A stretch of 64,000 nucleotides of DNA from Hedera helix (Eukaryota > Streptophyta > Magnoliopsida > Apiales > Araliaceae): assembly GCA_947179155.2 (NCBI GenBank), contig OX359273.1:45723023-45787022 (forward strand), given 5' to 3'. The notes below the pieces were generated by a model that saw only the letters and a program-made list of their open reading frames with translations, was not told the DNA's origin and did no database searches. The position numbers and the translations under genes were made by a program. The first letter of the stretch is position 1, and every line of letters begins with the position of its first letter. Shown here piece by piece: positions 1 through 13,027 of this stretch.

Positions 1-337
1 ACACAGGACCACAATAACACAGTTCAATAAGCAATGCACTCTCATCAGCAATTAAATTGACACGTAGAGGTCTTTAAGAGGGCTTTCTATTTATCAAAGA
101 AATGGGTTCCTTGTTCCAAGTTGTAGAATGGTGGTTAGTTGAGGGTTCCAAAGAAGGTTATGGTGTCACTCTCTAGATTAAAACCAGAAATGACCATAAT
201 GATGAACTTGCTCTCCAAGATGTTGTCCAATAGTGAAGGTATGCTATTGCCCCCTAGCAGGGATGTCTTGCAGTTATTTTGCGTGAGATTATGATCCATA
301 TGCAGATGGGGAATACCCCTACTACACAAGTATAACT

Positions 338-1343
338 TTAAGGAGGGCGGGAGAGAGATAGAGAAGAGTGAGAACTAACATGCAACACAGCCTCAAATTT
401 GGTGGTTTTAAGTGGAAGAGGGACAGAGGAAAGCTTCGTGGCCACTGCATAATTTGCAAAATCAATGAAAACCTCACCAAGAAGACCGAGTTTTGACAAT
501 CCCTACAGGATGCCAAGAAGCCCATCAGTCAAATTTCAAATATACGTGTCACTTGCTAATTATGCAAAGAACTGAAATTCATAGATTTCAAACATACAGT
601 TGCTAAGATAAAGTGATATATTCTCTCATTAATCTTCCCCGTTTTGGGATCCTGGGTGAACTTTATAGTTTCATACACCGGTTTCTCCCAATAACATCCT
701 CCATCTCTAACTTTCACTTTCTCCAATTTCGCCGTTGGCTTTCCAACATCCGCAGGAACCACACATATCATCAATGAATCCCCTCCAAACTGTGATACCT
801 GAAATATATATCCTTGATACTTAATGCCAAAAATTTGCAGGAAAATATCTACTTTAGATCTATATATTTAAATTACTGGAAATTGAATGGAAAAAAAAAA
901 TCTCAGTCCCCCTAGCCAAGCCTATCAGCTAATTATACCGCAGTTGGTAAAATTGAGCTTATTTTATGCACTTAATTATTGTTCCATTACTTAAGAATCT
1001 GAAAATAAGATAAACAAAGGACTACAACGTTTCAAATAAAACAAATAAAGGGTATATTTTCCCACTTCTCAATCACAATGGCTTCAACATGGATGCCCAA
1101 AAATTCAATCTTTCAATGCAGCGTTTGATGCCCCAAAAATCCAACCTTTCAACTCCATGGATGCTCAAAATTAAATCTTTCAATGCACCTTTTGCTTATA
1201 CTTGAATTACAAACATATAATGGATAATTCTTTGAATTAATTGGAGGTTATAAATTAGATAGTACCTGAGTTGCATGAAATTGTAACTTGAAAACAGCCT
1301 TGATCTTGTTCTTGTCGCTCCTCCATCTCGCCGACTTAAACAT
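338..1343 (-). CDS. NT-C2 (EEIG1/EHBP1 N-terminal) domain protein, 5' exons only
   Basis: Three minus-strand exons read in phase 0: exon 1 at 1343-1266 (26 codons, starting MFKSARWRSDKNKIKAVFKL), exon 2 at 798-598 (67 codons, containing VVPADVGKPT and DPKTGKINERIYHFI), exon 3 starting at 502 (containing LLGEVFIDFANYA and AVLHV). Junctions are GT-AG. From family knowledge, this order of motifs is the N-terminal NT-C2 domain of plant long coiled-coil, myosin-heavy-chain-related proteins of about 1000 residues, a C2-like membrane or cytoskeleton targeting module. Exon 3 reads into a stop at 338-340. A GTTAG donor at 379-375 could instead end it after AVLH, letting the gene continue beyond the window edge. 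I see no coiled-coil exon in 1-337. It is therefore either the 5' end of a real gene or a truncated copy. The domain call is firm; functionality is uncertain. Confidence 0.75.
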
Positions 1344-1879
1344 TTTCACTTTCCAAGCTTCAATTACACATCACCGAACCTAAGCTGGGGACCCAATTAC
1401 CACATCGGAGCTCCGGCAACACTGCCGGAAAATCATCATTTCACCTCACGGACCACAAATATATTCATATCTCTAAAAACCCAGTTCGAATTTCAAACTT
1501 TAAAGCTCAAAGCGGCACTCAATTCATACAACGACATGCAGAAACACTGATGGGATTTCACATCAAGTTAACACAATGGATTAGTGCGAGTCCAACTCAG
1601 TTAAAGATCGAGTCTTTTTCTTAATGGCTTAGCATTGGACACTCGTGCCCGGATTTAAGAACAAGCAGAGAGCATAGAAATAAGCAGATCTTGAGAAATT
1701 GTTACCATGTTTCTCTCTCTGTTCTTGTATGTAATGAATGTAACAAATCTCTTTTGAATGAGATGGCTCATATTTTATAATTTTATATTTTCATTTTCCC
1801 AATTAGGATAGAAGTAGAACAAATAATTAAAATATTCAACGGGAAGCTTCGTTGCTTCAGTGGGACACTGATATAACGT
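1344..1879. other. Upstream region of the NT-C2 gene
   Basis: Presumed 5' UTR and promoter of the minus-strand gene. I could not fix a TATA box or transcription start. It contains no other gene or repeat that I recognise. Confidence 0.35.
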
Positions 1880-2270
1880 AGGCCTGTGCATTCTATTCGG
1901 TTTTTCCGATTTTACGGATAGGACCGAACCAATTTTTTGGTATAAAATAAATTAATTCGGTATTGGTACAAAAAAAATTAATATATCTTGATTTTTTTAT
2001 ATCGATTCCGGTATCGTATTTTTATAGTTCGGTATTTATTAAACCGATATGATAATACTGAATTTCTAATTTTTTTAATTATTATTATTAATAAATAATA
2101 GTAATAATAAAAATATTAATATTAATAAAAATAATAATAAAATATTAATTTCGATTTTTATCCAGTAAAAATCGGTACCAAACTAGTTTACCGGTCCAAC
2201 CAGTACCAAAATTTTGCCACTTCCGGTACCGATCCGATTCAGACCGATATTTACTAGTTGCACACCCCTA
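1880..2270. mobile_element. hAT-like MITE, 391 bp
   Basis: A 9-bp direct repeat ATATAACGT lies at 1871-1879 and 2271-2279. The ends form short terminal inverted repeats (AGGCCTGTGCA at the left, TGCACACCCCT at the right). The body is rich in CGGT/ACCG motifs, with no coding capacity. TIR style and 8-9 bp target duplication fit a non-autonomous hAT element. Confidence 0.75.
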
Positions 2271-3223
2271 ATATAACGTGACAATTGATAATCCATTTAA
2301 AAAAAAATAAGTATAAGTGTACTATGCACAACATCCAAACACAATATTAAATACTATATTTATTTTAAGGGTCCACTTAATGTGTGCCCTAAGAGCACAC
2401 ATTAAGCGCGAACAATAAGAGATGGACCCCACTAAATATTATTTTTTTATATATTTGCATTGAATTCAATACATAGGGTCCACTAGTATATTATTTTTTT
2501 TATGCATTTAATTCAGTACAAATACATAAACAAATAATATCATGCATTGAATTCCGCGCTTAGTGTGACGCTCCCAAATTCGGGTCACTTGAACCTCGAG
2601 TTCGGTACTCACTATTCATTACTAAACAAATATTAATAAACTAAATCTTTAATAACTCGTGAAAAATATACATAATTTCATTACAAAATGTACTTTCAAT
2701 CCCTAGTTCCACTACCTTAACACATCATCATTACCTTATAATACAAAAGGTTTACACATAAAGTAAAAACTAAATTACTTCTACTCGTTCACCTTTCCTT
2801 TGTCGTTGCACTCCTTAGATCACTCGGCTTAACCGAAAAATAGTTCATGATATAGCAAGGGTGAGCAACTACTTTGCTCAGCAAGTTTAAATAACAATAA
2901 AGGATGTATCATGAATGAAAAATAATTAGCTCTTGAAACTTCAATAATATAAAATAATTATGATGACATACAACTTTGAGTAAACATTCTCAATTGATTT
3001 AACATACTGCTTCTCATGTTGAAAGGTCACAAGACCATGAACATACGTTTTGAGTATTTACAATACCCGGTAGACAGACAACTGTCATTTCGTTTTGAAT
3101 ATTAACAATCGTTTCAATTGTAATATCCGGATATGGGTACTCTAGGTGATCAGCCTATCGTACGTTTATAAAGTGCACAATATAACCATCAATTTCGTTT
3201 TGATCGGGAATGTTCCATCCGAC

Positions 3224-3600
3224 TAGGCCTGTCAACGGGTCGGGTTCGGTTCGGATCGGATCGGGGGTGATCCGGATCCGATCTGTCGGGTCCTTATCAG
3301 ATACAGATCGGGTCCGGATCCTTATCGGGTCATTTATATAATAAAATATATGCAAATTTTAACATTTAATATTTTTTAAAATATTATTAATTATAACATT
3401 TAATATTTTTTAAAATATTATTAATTATTAATTATAACATTTAATATTTTTAAAACATAATTAAATATATAGTAAAATATATGTAAATTCAGCTAATCGG
3501 ATCGGATCGGGTTATTATCGGATCGGATCAGGGGTGATCCGGATCCGACTAAACGGGTCGGATTCGGATCGGGTCCAGTCCCGGTCCGTTGACAGCCCTG
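3224..3600. mobile_element. hAT-like MITE nested in solo LTR, 377 bp
   Basis: A perfect 8-bp direct repeat CATCCGAC flanks it (3216-3223 and 3601-3608). The inverted ends are AGGCCTGTCAACGG and CCGTTGACAGCCCT. The GC-rich ends are built of GGATCGG/CCGGATC motifs around an AT-rich core; there is no ORF of interest. Absence from the other family A LTRs at the same place would confirm that it arrived later. Confidence 0.85.
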
Positions 3601-4139
3601 CATCCGACCGTAAGCTTATCCGCTTATAATGATTTGTTCATTTCAGCTTATCCCATCAGATTTTGCACCACAACAATATGGTTTGGACTGACTTTAACAA
3701 TATTCAGATTTATGAATTTAAAACGTACATGGTCTAACAGAAAATAATTGGCATAGAACCCTCACTTAGAACAGTTTATAACAAGAACAGTCATAATAAC
3801 ACATGCAATATCTAGCTGAAACAAATATCATAGATATTTCTCTTTAAATAGTTCATAACGTGAACAATCATGCAAATGCACATAAGTGCTATTGTCAATA
3901 ATAATATAAATGTGAAATAATTCTTAATAATTATTTCATCATGCATTTTGAAATAAATTTTAGGTTCTACATAAATAACTTGCCAAAAAAATACAAGTTA
4001 GGGTTCAGATAAACTTGTCTGTTCCGCTGACTACTGTTATTTAACTTAAAATAACTTCCCTTTGAATGACCTAATATTCAACAATATTGATTTACCAATT
4101 AGCATATCATATAACTGTATTACACAATACATAAATCAT

Positions 4140-5130
4140 CTATCACTTAAGCATAATATTTTCTCACTTAATAATATTATCAGCCCTTAATAATATTTTA
4201 ATCACATAAGTGTCATTTAAGAGCATAACAATCATTTCATAATATTATCACCATTGATAATATATTAACCTCAAATAAATATTATTAACTTTTTAATAAT
4301 ATTTTCACTGCTTACGAATACTATCAACCATTTTAATAATATTATATTTCCTCATTCATATTATAATTATTTAATAATATCTCAATCACATATTAACATT
4401 ATTAATAATTTAATAATGTCTTACCCTTTTTAATAATATTATTTCTCAAATAATATCATTCATCACTTATACATATTATTAACCATTTAATAATATTTTA
4501 ATCATTTGTTTAATATTATTAATCATTTAATAATATTTTCTTCTCTTATTAATATTATTAACCATTTAATAATATTTTATTCACATTATAATATTATTAA
4601 CCATTTAATAATATTTTATTAACTTACTAATATTATTAATCATTTAATAATATTTTATTCATTTGTCAATATTATTAACTATTTAATAATATTTTATTCA
4701 CATTCTAACATTATTAACCATTTAATAATATTTTATTAACTTACTAATATTATTAATCATTAAATAATATTTTATTCATTTGTTAATATTATCAACTATT
4801 TAATAACATTTTAATCTCTTAATAATATTATTAATCATTTAACAATATTTTATTCATTATCTAATATTATTAATCATTTAATAATATTTTACTAATGATC
4901 TAATATTATTAATTATTTAATAATATTTTAATATCTTATTAATATTATTAATCATTTAATATTATTTTAATAATATTCTAATATTATTAAACATTTAATA
5001 ATATTTTATTAATCTTTTAATATTATTAATCATTTAATAATATTTTATTCATCTTCTAATATTATTAATAATATTTTATTCATTATGTAATATTATTAAT
5101 CATTTAATAATATTTTATTAATTATATTAC
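4140..5130. repeat. AT-rich tandem array of hairpin units in LTR family A
   Basis: About 1 kb of an imperfect unit of roughly 33-35 bp. Each unit contains the inverted repeat AATATTATTAA ... TTAATAATATT around a loop of a few bases (often TCAT), followed by a short variable spacer. A matching array occupies 30390-31150 in the other family A LTR. Confidence 0.85.
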
Positions 5131-6284
5131 CTTTTATTTATTACTTAATAAATAATTAGTTACTATCTCTTTTCATTTTAATTATTATTTAATATTAATT
5201 AAATAGTAATTAATCACCTTCATGACTCTTAATTATTATTTAATATCCACATAATAAATAATTATATATTTTATTTTTTATTGGGTCCCAAATTAACTAT
5301 ATTAATTTTAAAATATTTTTACCCATTTTGGTCTTAAATGATTTGAACTGGCCTGTTTAAAACGACCCGACCTGACCCGAAATTAAAAAGATCCGTCTGT
5401 GAACAGTGATGAAGGCCCCGACCCTCAAAATAACAAAAGAACGAGGACCCCGGCCCTTGAGTGGCAGAATCTGCAAAATTGTCATTTTCAGATTTTTCAA
5501 CTTTTGCTCCTTTGATTAAAACTTGAATAAAATGAAATCTATATATCCAAATGACCTCCAATTGGTATTGATGGATTCGTATTTTCTTAAACTACAATAT
5601 TACATCATTGGATCAAATTTTTGAAAGAGTTTTGGTTATGAAAAATAGTCACAATGTGGGTTGTTTGTACATTAGGTCATTAAAATGACATGTTTTGCGG
5701 AAAATGCCATAACTTCATTGTTTTTCCATATTTTTGAAAGTTTCAAGTTGGGTTTTCTTTAAAACTCATGTATGTAACTTTATAGCAATAAAAAATTATT
5801 TTATAACTTGTACATTTCAAATTACAACATTAAACATCACATACTTAGTTGGGGTTTTACCGGTAAAGTTCGATATGAACATTTATACCATTTTTATGCA
5901 TACCACACATACCAAAACATGATATAAACGCATCAAACCATAAATATACATATATTACATAGTTTAAGACTTCTAGACCATCAAAACAAGTTTTAATCGG
6001 TTAAAAATATATTTTAACAGTTTAAAATCGTTCTAGACTACAAAAATAAAATAAAGGAAGGTTAAAGAACTTTTAAACATTTGTGACTTGTGTGCTCTTC
6101 TTCTTCTCCTACCAAAGTATGTGATGATGCTTGTGGACATTCACCAAGACCTTTCTCTAGCTATTTCACACAACACGCAAATGTATTTTCTATTTTCTCT
6201 CAAATTCTCTCTACTTTCTTTCTTATATTATTTAGGAAATGTTACAAATAAACTAACAAACCTATACAAGTATGTAGAGTACTC

Positions 6285-6292
6285 TATTTATA
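6285..6292 (-). promoter_or_regulatory. TATA box of the family A solo LTR
   Basis: TATAAATA on the minus strand, in the orientation of LTR transcription. The same motif in matching context lies at 32206-32213 in the second family A LTR, supporting it as the U3 promoter element. Confidence 0.55.
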
Positions 6293-6545
6293 GTACTTCA
6301 CTAATCCATCATTAACCTACTAATCATCTTGTGTTGGTGAAATTAGGAGCTTAAGTGAGATTACTATTGCATGAATGACCAATTTGAATGACTAGGGTGG
6401 TTGACCAACTATGGAAAGAAGTGTGGAAGAAGCAACATTGCAAAATCAAGCAACCCATGTGGGCCCCCTTCAAATCTTAGCAAAATGGCCATTTTTGGCC
6501 TATTTTTCCTTTATTTTTTTTATAACTAAATCATGCATATATACA

Positions 6546-6547
<2 letters not shown>

Positions 6548-6595
<48 letters not shown>
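6548..6595. repeat. (TA)n microsatellite
   Basis: An uninterrupted TA dinucleotide run inside the solo LTR. Confidence 0.9.
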
Positions 6596-6598
<3 letters not shown>

Positions 6599-7387
6599 GT
6601 GTTCAATTGTTGACCAATTTTGACTTTCTATTGGGCTCCACATTGGACTCTAGGATTATATATATTGGGCTCCTCCATTTAATTTGGTTGGGCTCAATTT
6701 AAATAACACATTGGGCTAACACTTAATATTCTATGTTACATTTAATTAAATTAAATATTGAACTTGTTTAATTAATTATATTGACTAATAATTAAATTAA
6801 TTACATGGGCTACTAGGTTAATATAATTGACTTAGTTTAATACCCCATTTGGATTTAAAATATAATCCAATTAGACTTTCTATTTATAAGTTCATTAGAC
6901 TCCTTAATTAAGTTAGCTTACATCACAATATCACTTACAAATTCTTGGATTTGTTTTAATAAAATCCTAACACTTATTAATACAAGTACTTTGACTTGAT
7001 TAAATTAATTTATTCACTAACCCATATCATCAAATTGGGTTTATAATATCGTTACTCCTACACGTACAATTATTCTCACACTGGGTTATCTTAAATAATT
7101 CACTTGCTTCTTCTTTCTTATTATTCATACAAGTAATTAACTTGTTTATTATAAATCTTCTTAATTGTCATACAAGGCCAACATTCAAGCTTTGTGATTT
7201 CATCACATAAGCTTCTCTTGCAATCTTTTTCCTTCTTTAGTTAATTAATTTAATTAACTAATTTACTACCTCTCATCATATAACTTAACACATACACACA
7301 TACCTCATACATCATATTTTCTTATGGATATAATTAATAATAATAAAAAAAAATTAGATTCATAATTTTCTCGGTCATTACACTTAG

Positions 7388-10300
7388 CATGTGCCCTAAG
7401 GACACATTCTAAGAAAATCTTTATTTTAATTATTAAAAAGTGAAACATTGAATTGAAATTTGTGTCATACCCTACTTTTTAATAATTAAGATGAATGTAG
7501 TATTGTGTTTGGATATTATATATGTAGACTTGTCCTTTTTCAAAATATTTAACTACAAACTGACTTGACATAAATGCCCCTGTGATAATGTTTATTACAT
7601 TATTAAATAATAAAATATTAATTAAAATTTTGAACATATAATTATAACTATTAAATTATTAAATATTTAGTTAAATTATAAATATTGAATTATATATTAT
7701 AGGTTATTTCAATCAATTATTAAAATAATTTTTTGAATGAAGTGCATATTTATTTTGTCATGATTATGAAAAAATAATTATTTTAATTTTAATTAAATTT
7801 GTAATAGAATTCTATATAAGTGTTTGTACTGACAAAATTTATTTGAAATTTTAATCCGAACAAAAGTATGAAACTCAAGATCGAATAAGTTTTAATTTTA
7901 TTTATGACAATTAGTTAGTAATGAATTCAATATGAAATTTCAAATAATTTTACAGTTATTACGTTTTAAAATTATTCACATATATTATTAATATAATTTA
8001 TCATGTGATTTGGTATAATTTTATCTTTTAATAAATTTAAGTAATGTATAGTATAATGTGTTACATTGTCTTAATTAATTTCATACAATTTTGATAAAAA
8101 TGTTGTAATTAAATTGATAAAACAAAAAATAAATATCCTTTTAGAAGCTACTTTTTCTATTAAAGATTTGTTGAGTTTCTTTTTAATACTTTATAAATTT
8201 GGATAGTATATATTTAATTATTACAAATTTGTATAATACTTACACTGATTTAAATAAGAAAATAAAAGATCTTTTTCTTCTTTTTTCTAAATCTATTTGA
8301 GATAGAATTATTTTTAAATTTGAATAATATTTAATTAATACAAATTTGAATAGTACTTATAGTAATATGAATTAGAAAGTTGAATAAAAAATTAGTGATA
8401 CCAAACCAGATTTATACTTTTAATTATATAATTAAAAGTTGATTGAGAGTAGGATCATGTGTGTATTGAATTAAAGGAATTAATACTTTCACAAATAGTT
8501 TGAAAATATTAATTTTCTTAATTTTAAATTAATATGCTAATCAACATTAAAATTTTCATTTTGGTGATATCTCTAAACAATAGAATGTGTTCATTAATAT
8601 TTTTTTTACCTTATAAACGTTTTATCTTTCACTTCAAATGCAAATGAATTAGGATAAGTCTATATATACAACATTTAATTATTATTCTCTCCATACTAGG
8701 ATAAAAGTCGTTATTACTATTTTAGGTAGTTCTAAGTTAAATGTCTATTTATTTTAAATAATCTATTTTTTACAATAATTTGTCTATAATATTCTTAGTA
8801 TTGATTATCATATTTATATTTTCTATGCATATTTATGGAGTATCTTTAGTTATGTGTAAAAAACTATGTAATTAAATGAGAATTTAAATATAGATAATTT
8901 TATCATTTTATTATTTTTCTTAATATGCATAAAAAGTCAATCAGAACTTTTATTCTAGGGCAGAAAGAGTACATCTACTTTAACTATTAAAAATAAAATA
9001 AAATATAATATGAATTTTAATATTATATTATATTTTTTAATAATTAAAATAAATGTTTAAATACTGTATTATTATACTTATTCAATGGATTATAAAGTTA
9101 TTTTCTCATGGTACTATTTGAACTGGTACACATTTATTCCTAGGATAGTCTTATCATATGGTTAGATGGTATAATGGTCACGAGGGTAATTCATCACATC
9201 AGATGTCATGTACTACATAAGAATCATTTAGTTATAATTCTCCATTATTCTCGCAAACTAGTGCTCCTGGTTATAACAAACTAGATATATAACAAGTGCG
9301 AGTCACGGGTATATATATATATATATATATATGTAATTAAATTATTATTTGTATTTTTATTTATACGCACCTATGTACTTAAAGAATGATATATCCACCG
9401 TTAACAAAGAGTACATTAAGATTAAATTACAGTATATATAGGTATTTAAAAATAATACATATACAAAATATAAAAAGTTTAATATAAATATATGAGATAT
9501 ATTGTATCAATAAAGTTATTCGATATTAACAAAAAAAATCAACATAATTAAGAGTATTAAATGATTAATTTAAAATTAATTCGTGATCAACTAAAATAAC
9601 TAAATTAATTTATAAAATTATTATGAATCGACTCATGATAAAATTTGCTTAATTTTCACCTTGTTATAATATATTTAGTTATTGATTCATACCATGTTGA
9701 AATGGAAATTCAAGTGAATACAGCCATTGAGTTGGCTAAAATAGAAGTAAAAGACAGGTTAGCTTTACATATGAAAAAATCAAATCATCATGCAAAATAA
9801 CTAATTATTTTTTGTAGGGCAAACGTTACAATTCTATTCATTTAATTGTAGATGATAAAACAAAGAATTTGAAGGATAAAAGGATTTGAACAGGGAATAG
9901 AAGACGAATTAGGGGTATTATTGTCATCTAAAAACTTAACCTCATTTTTGCCGGCGGACGACTCGGAAAATCATGCAAAGAAACAAACGGTCAGCTTTGA
10001 CCACATTAGTTACGATAATTTTAATACTAGTCCGTATTATATTTATTTAACCGATTTGGAAAATGACCTTTTAACAAAAAAATATTCTCTCTATACAGTA
10101 TAATTAATTTTATGAGATGCTTCTATTATTATGTTCACTGACTTATACTAATAATATATATGACAACTTAGTTTTTGGGGTTAGTTTTCAGCTGCGGATC
10201 CTCGTCTGCTCAGATTTGTACAAAACGTTCACAATTTGATGAACGATTGAATCATCGTGAGATAATTTCAGTGTAGGTGTTCAGTAAAAAGAGTCAAAAA

Positions 10301-11970
10301 ATAAGTTATCAATTGTGTGCGAGTTTCAAATGTAAAATTACATTTAACATTTTCGTGCCTATCTCGACTTCATTTTATAATTCATGTGCTCTCGTCTTTT
10401 TAACCTTTCAAATCAACCACATAGACAAGGGATACGGTGAAAAATATATTATCACCTGACAACTTGTGTTATTTAAAGAATGGTTGTCTGAGACCCTTGA
10501 TCAGAGAGTGTACCTTTGGTTTTTTCAATACATTTCACCCGAGCGGATTGTAGACTGCCACGTTTGAACCTAAGCCCGATTAATGTGGACCAGACCTTTG
10601 CACTTGAACCTATATCTTAACAATATACACTAAAAAAACCCGAACAGTATCAATTGTTTTATGTAAGCTACGCAAACAAGTAACGCTTTTGTTTTGTATG
10701 TACCTACAACATGAAATTCATATAGACAAATCTGTGTAGTTGTAGTGTCTACCAGTAATTTTTTTTCAGTAAATAATTTGTGCCTAATAATGTAAGGGTA
10801 ATTTATGCTACCACGATAATTATACTCTATAGTCATTTTAAAATGGAATCTGAGCAGAATGATCAAATGAATTTATGAACTGATTATACATCCAATACGG
10901 ACAACATACATACTAAACGACATCATCCAGATACAACTGGGTTTAACAGTATCAAATCAATCCATATATCTGCAAAACTAATCAAACTTTGCAGCTCACT
11001 TCCTATCCAACTCATCTAGGCTTATTGCTGTTAGACACCGCTAATTCCCAATCAATCTGACCGCAAGCCAAGGACAGGTCAGCAATTAGACTGAATAAAT
11101 AACTGCAACAAATCTTCAGAAGAGAAGGCAAGCAGCAGGCTAAAGCAGTCAGGTTCCATCTTCACCATCGTGGTTTTTTTTTTTGTTATAATTATATTAT
11201 CATGTATGTGTCATGATTAATTATACGTGATTTATATTAATTATTTATTTCGTTTTAAATTATAAAATTAATATTAATTTTTAAAAAATACTATTAATTT
11301 AAATATCGTACTCATCTTTATAAGTTAATATAATATTTTTTATTTATAAAAACAACTTATTTTATATTAACCAACAAAAATAACACAATATCCCAATGTA
11401 CTATTTTACAAGTATATACTACCACAACATATAGCAGTCCAAGTGTCCAACTGCCCCCACCTCTAACTAACTGCCCACTAAAAATCAGGGACACCATTAA
11501 AACCAAATTTTGCTGGAGTCTGGTGGGTAATCTTATATATATATATATATATATATCTTTATGGATTATATATAGGGTATAGGGTGTAGGGTGGAATCAA
11601 CAAAAAAATACATGGCTGGACCAGCAACAGTCCGTTGGTCGGATTTGCGCAATTAAAGCCACAGACAAGTTCATGTTTTCGAGTGGATGAGTTGTAGTAC
11701 TCGTTTGTATGTATGTATATATTGTTTGCAAGCCCATGCACCGAGGAATATGAGCAAGAGGGCCTAATTAACTTTTAAATTAGACGTCATTGTATAACAT
11801 ATTTTCATTTTTAATCCGTTTACTTTTTATTTTGAAACTATGAAGTAAAAAATAACAAAGTTAGATGATCGGTGGAATAAGTACTGCATGTCTCAAATTT
11901 TAATTATGTATATCTTAAAATTTTAATTAGCGAAATGTATTATTAAGTAAATTTTTTTATCTTTAGATTT

Positions 11971-12033
<63 letters not shown>
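7388..12033. other. AT-rich intergenic DNA, no gene recognised
   Basis: Long AT-rich stretch with only short unconserved ORFs. Simple (AT)n runs occur at about 9309-9332, 11535-11554 and 11962-12033. A less AT-rich patch at about 10180-10560 and another at 10870-11170 carry no motif that I can assign. Confidence 0.6.
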
Positions 12034-12036
<3 letters not shown>

Positions 12037-12351
12037 TAAAAGATACTTTGCACTTAAACTTTACACCATTATTAACTTTTACACCCTAAATTAAAAAATA
12101 TGCCTAAATACACCCCAAACTTCACTTTATTTTACAAAAAGTACACTAAAAAAGTTTAGCCAGTCAAAAACGTCCTATTGTGCCCGTAAACCAAATTTGC
12201 AGTGATAATTTAGCTAAATCACAATATATTAAATGACAAAATCGTAAAAAAATAATAAAAAATCTAAAACATTTCTCCCTCAGAAAGCCTATCAGATAAG
12301 ACAAATAAAACTAAAATCTCCATAGGTTGCTTCAGATTCTTACTCCGATTC

Positions 12352-12837
12352 CTATATCTATCAAACCCCAATTTCAATCCCCCCGCCCCCCACCCCAATT
12401 TTGACCCTAAACCTAATTTCAATCCCCCCAATCCTGACCCATCATCAACTCCCGACTCTGTAATCAACACTTGGGAGTTAATGGAAGGCCTTGACGAGTT
12501 TGATTTTGATATTGTTCAGGACTCAAAACCTGATTAATCAATTTATAAGAAACCCAATTTGTATTGCAATGGATCTATCACGAATGTTAATGATTATGCT
12601 GAATTATTGAGTTCTTATGAGTTGGTGGAACATTCTGAGTTAAAGCCATTATGGAAGTATTTGTTTGAGGAATCTTTGCTAGCTAAAATGGACCCGAATG
12701 TTGTCTCGAGTTATAGGCGAGCATTTACTTCAAGGCAATTGGGTTGTTCTAAAGATTTAAACTTTAAAGAAATTCAATTAATTGGTTTTGATAATACTGT
12801 GACTTCTGAGTTAGGCAGCCCTTTTATTCATTATTAA
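12352..12837 (+). pseudogene. Captured N-terminal fragment of a plant glutaredoxin-family gene
   Basis: One reading frame runs through the segment with a single in-frame stop (TAA, 12535-12537). Before the stop is a Pro/Asn-rich stretch then VINTWELMEGLDEFDF. After it come KPLWKYLFEESLLAKMDPNV and SYRRAFTSRQLG. From family knowledge, INTWELMEGL followed by a PLW...EESLLAKMDP block is the conserved region preceding the glutaredoxin domain in plant proteins of the At3g28850/At5g39865 type. The C-terminal glutaredoxin domain with its CxxC-like site is absent. There is no convincing ATG; the longest piece after the stop opens at a TTG. It is best read as a captured, decayed gene fragment inside the Pack-MULE. 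Confidence 0.7.
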
Positions 12838-13027
12838 TAACAATAAACAGAGGAGATCAACTTTCACCATTATTTACTTGCTTACCTCCCTTTACTATTT
12901 CCTAGAGCTATATTGCATTGCACCCAAACCATAATTTACTTGGTTCTTAATAACCCATTTTTTATTCCATATAATTAAATGATTGCACTTATCTGTCTTG
13001 CTCAATTTGCAGATTTGGTAATCCTCT

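Larger units (their letters stand above)
2564..7382 (-). mobile_element. Solo LTR, Ty3/gypsy 'LTR family A', 4819 bp
   Basis: The LTR begins TGTGACGCTCCC and ends CGGTCATTACA on the plus strand, i.e. TGTAATGACC...GTCACA on the minus strand. It is flanked by a perfect 5-bp duplication CTTAG (2559-2563 and 7383-7387). No internal retroelement sequence, primer site or second LTR follows, so it is a solo LTR left by LTR-LTR recombination. The same family appears at 29226-32947, 54191-55434 and 56416-58672. It is unusually long because of a nested 377-bp MITE and a long AT-rich hairpin array. Confidence 0.9.
2325..7535. mobile_element. Possible MITE split by the solo LTR
   Basis: The outer flanks of the solo LTR look like the two ends of one small inverted-repeat element. 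ATCCAAACACAATATT near 2333 faces its near-complement around 7500-7520, and matching CCCTAAG-type motifs flank the LTR at about 2388 and 7396. The repeats are imperfect and no target duplication was fixed, so this is a tentative call. Confidence 0.35.

Noticed and set aside
4140..5130. Regularly spaced repeats that could suggest a CRISPR array
   Set aside because: Units are AT-rich, imperfect, self-complementary and inside a plant LTR; there are no unique spacers of constant length and no cas genes.
9155..9200. Segment TTAGATGGTATAATGGTCAC reminiscent of a tRNA 5' part
   Set aside because: No matching acceptor stem or T-arm downstream, so no tRNA cloverleaf can be drawn.
9921..10103. 60-codon plus-strand ORF in less AT-rich DNA
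   Set aside because: No motif, no upstream or downstream exon, length expected by chance.
12264..12470. 68-codon minus-strand ORF, Gly/Leu-rich
   Set aside because: Antisense of the captured glutaredoxin-family fragment, which reads sensibly on the plus strand.
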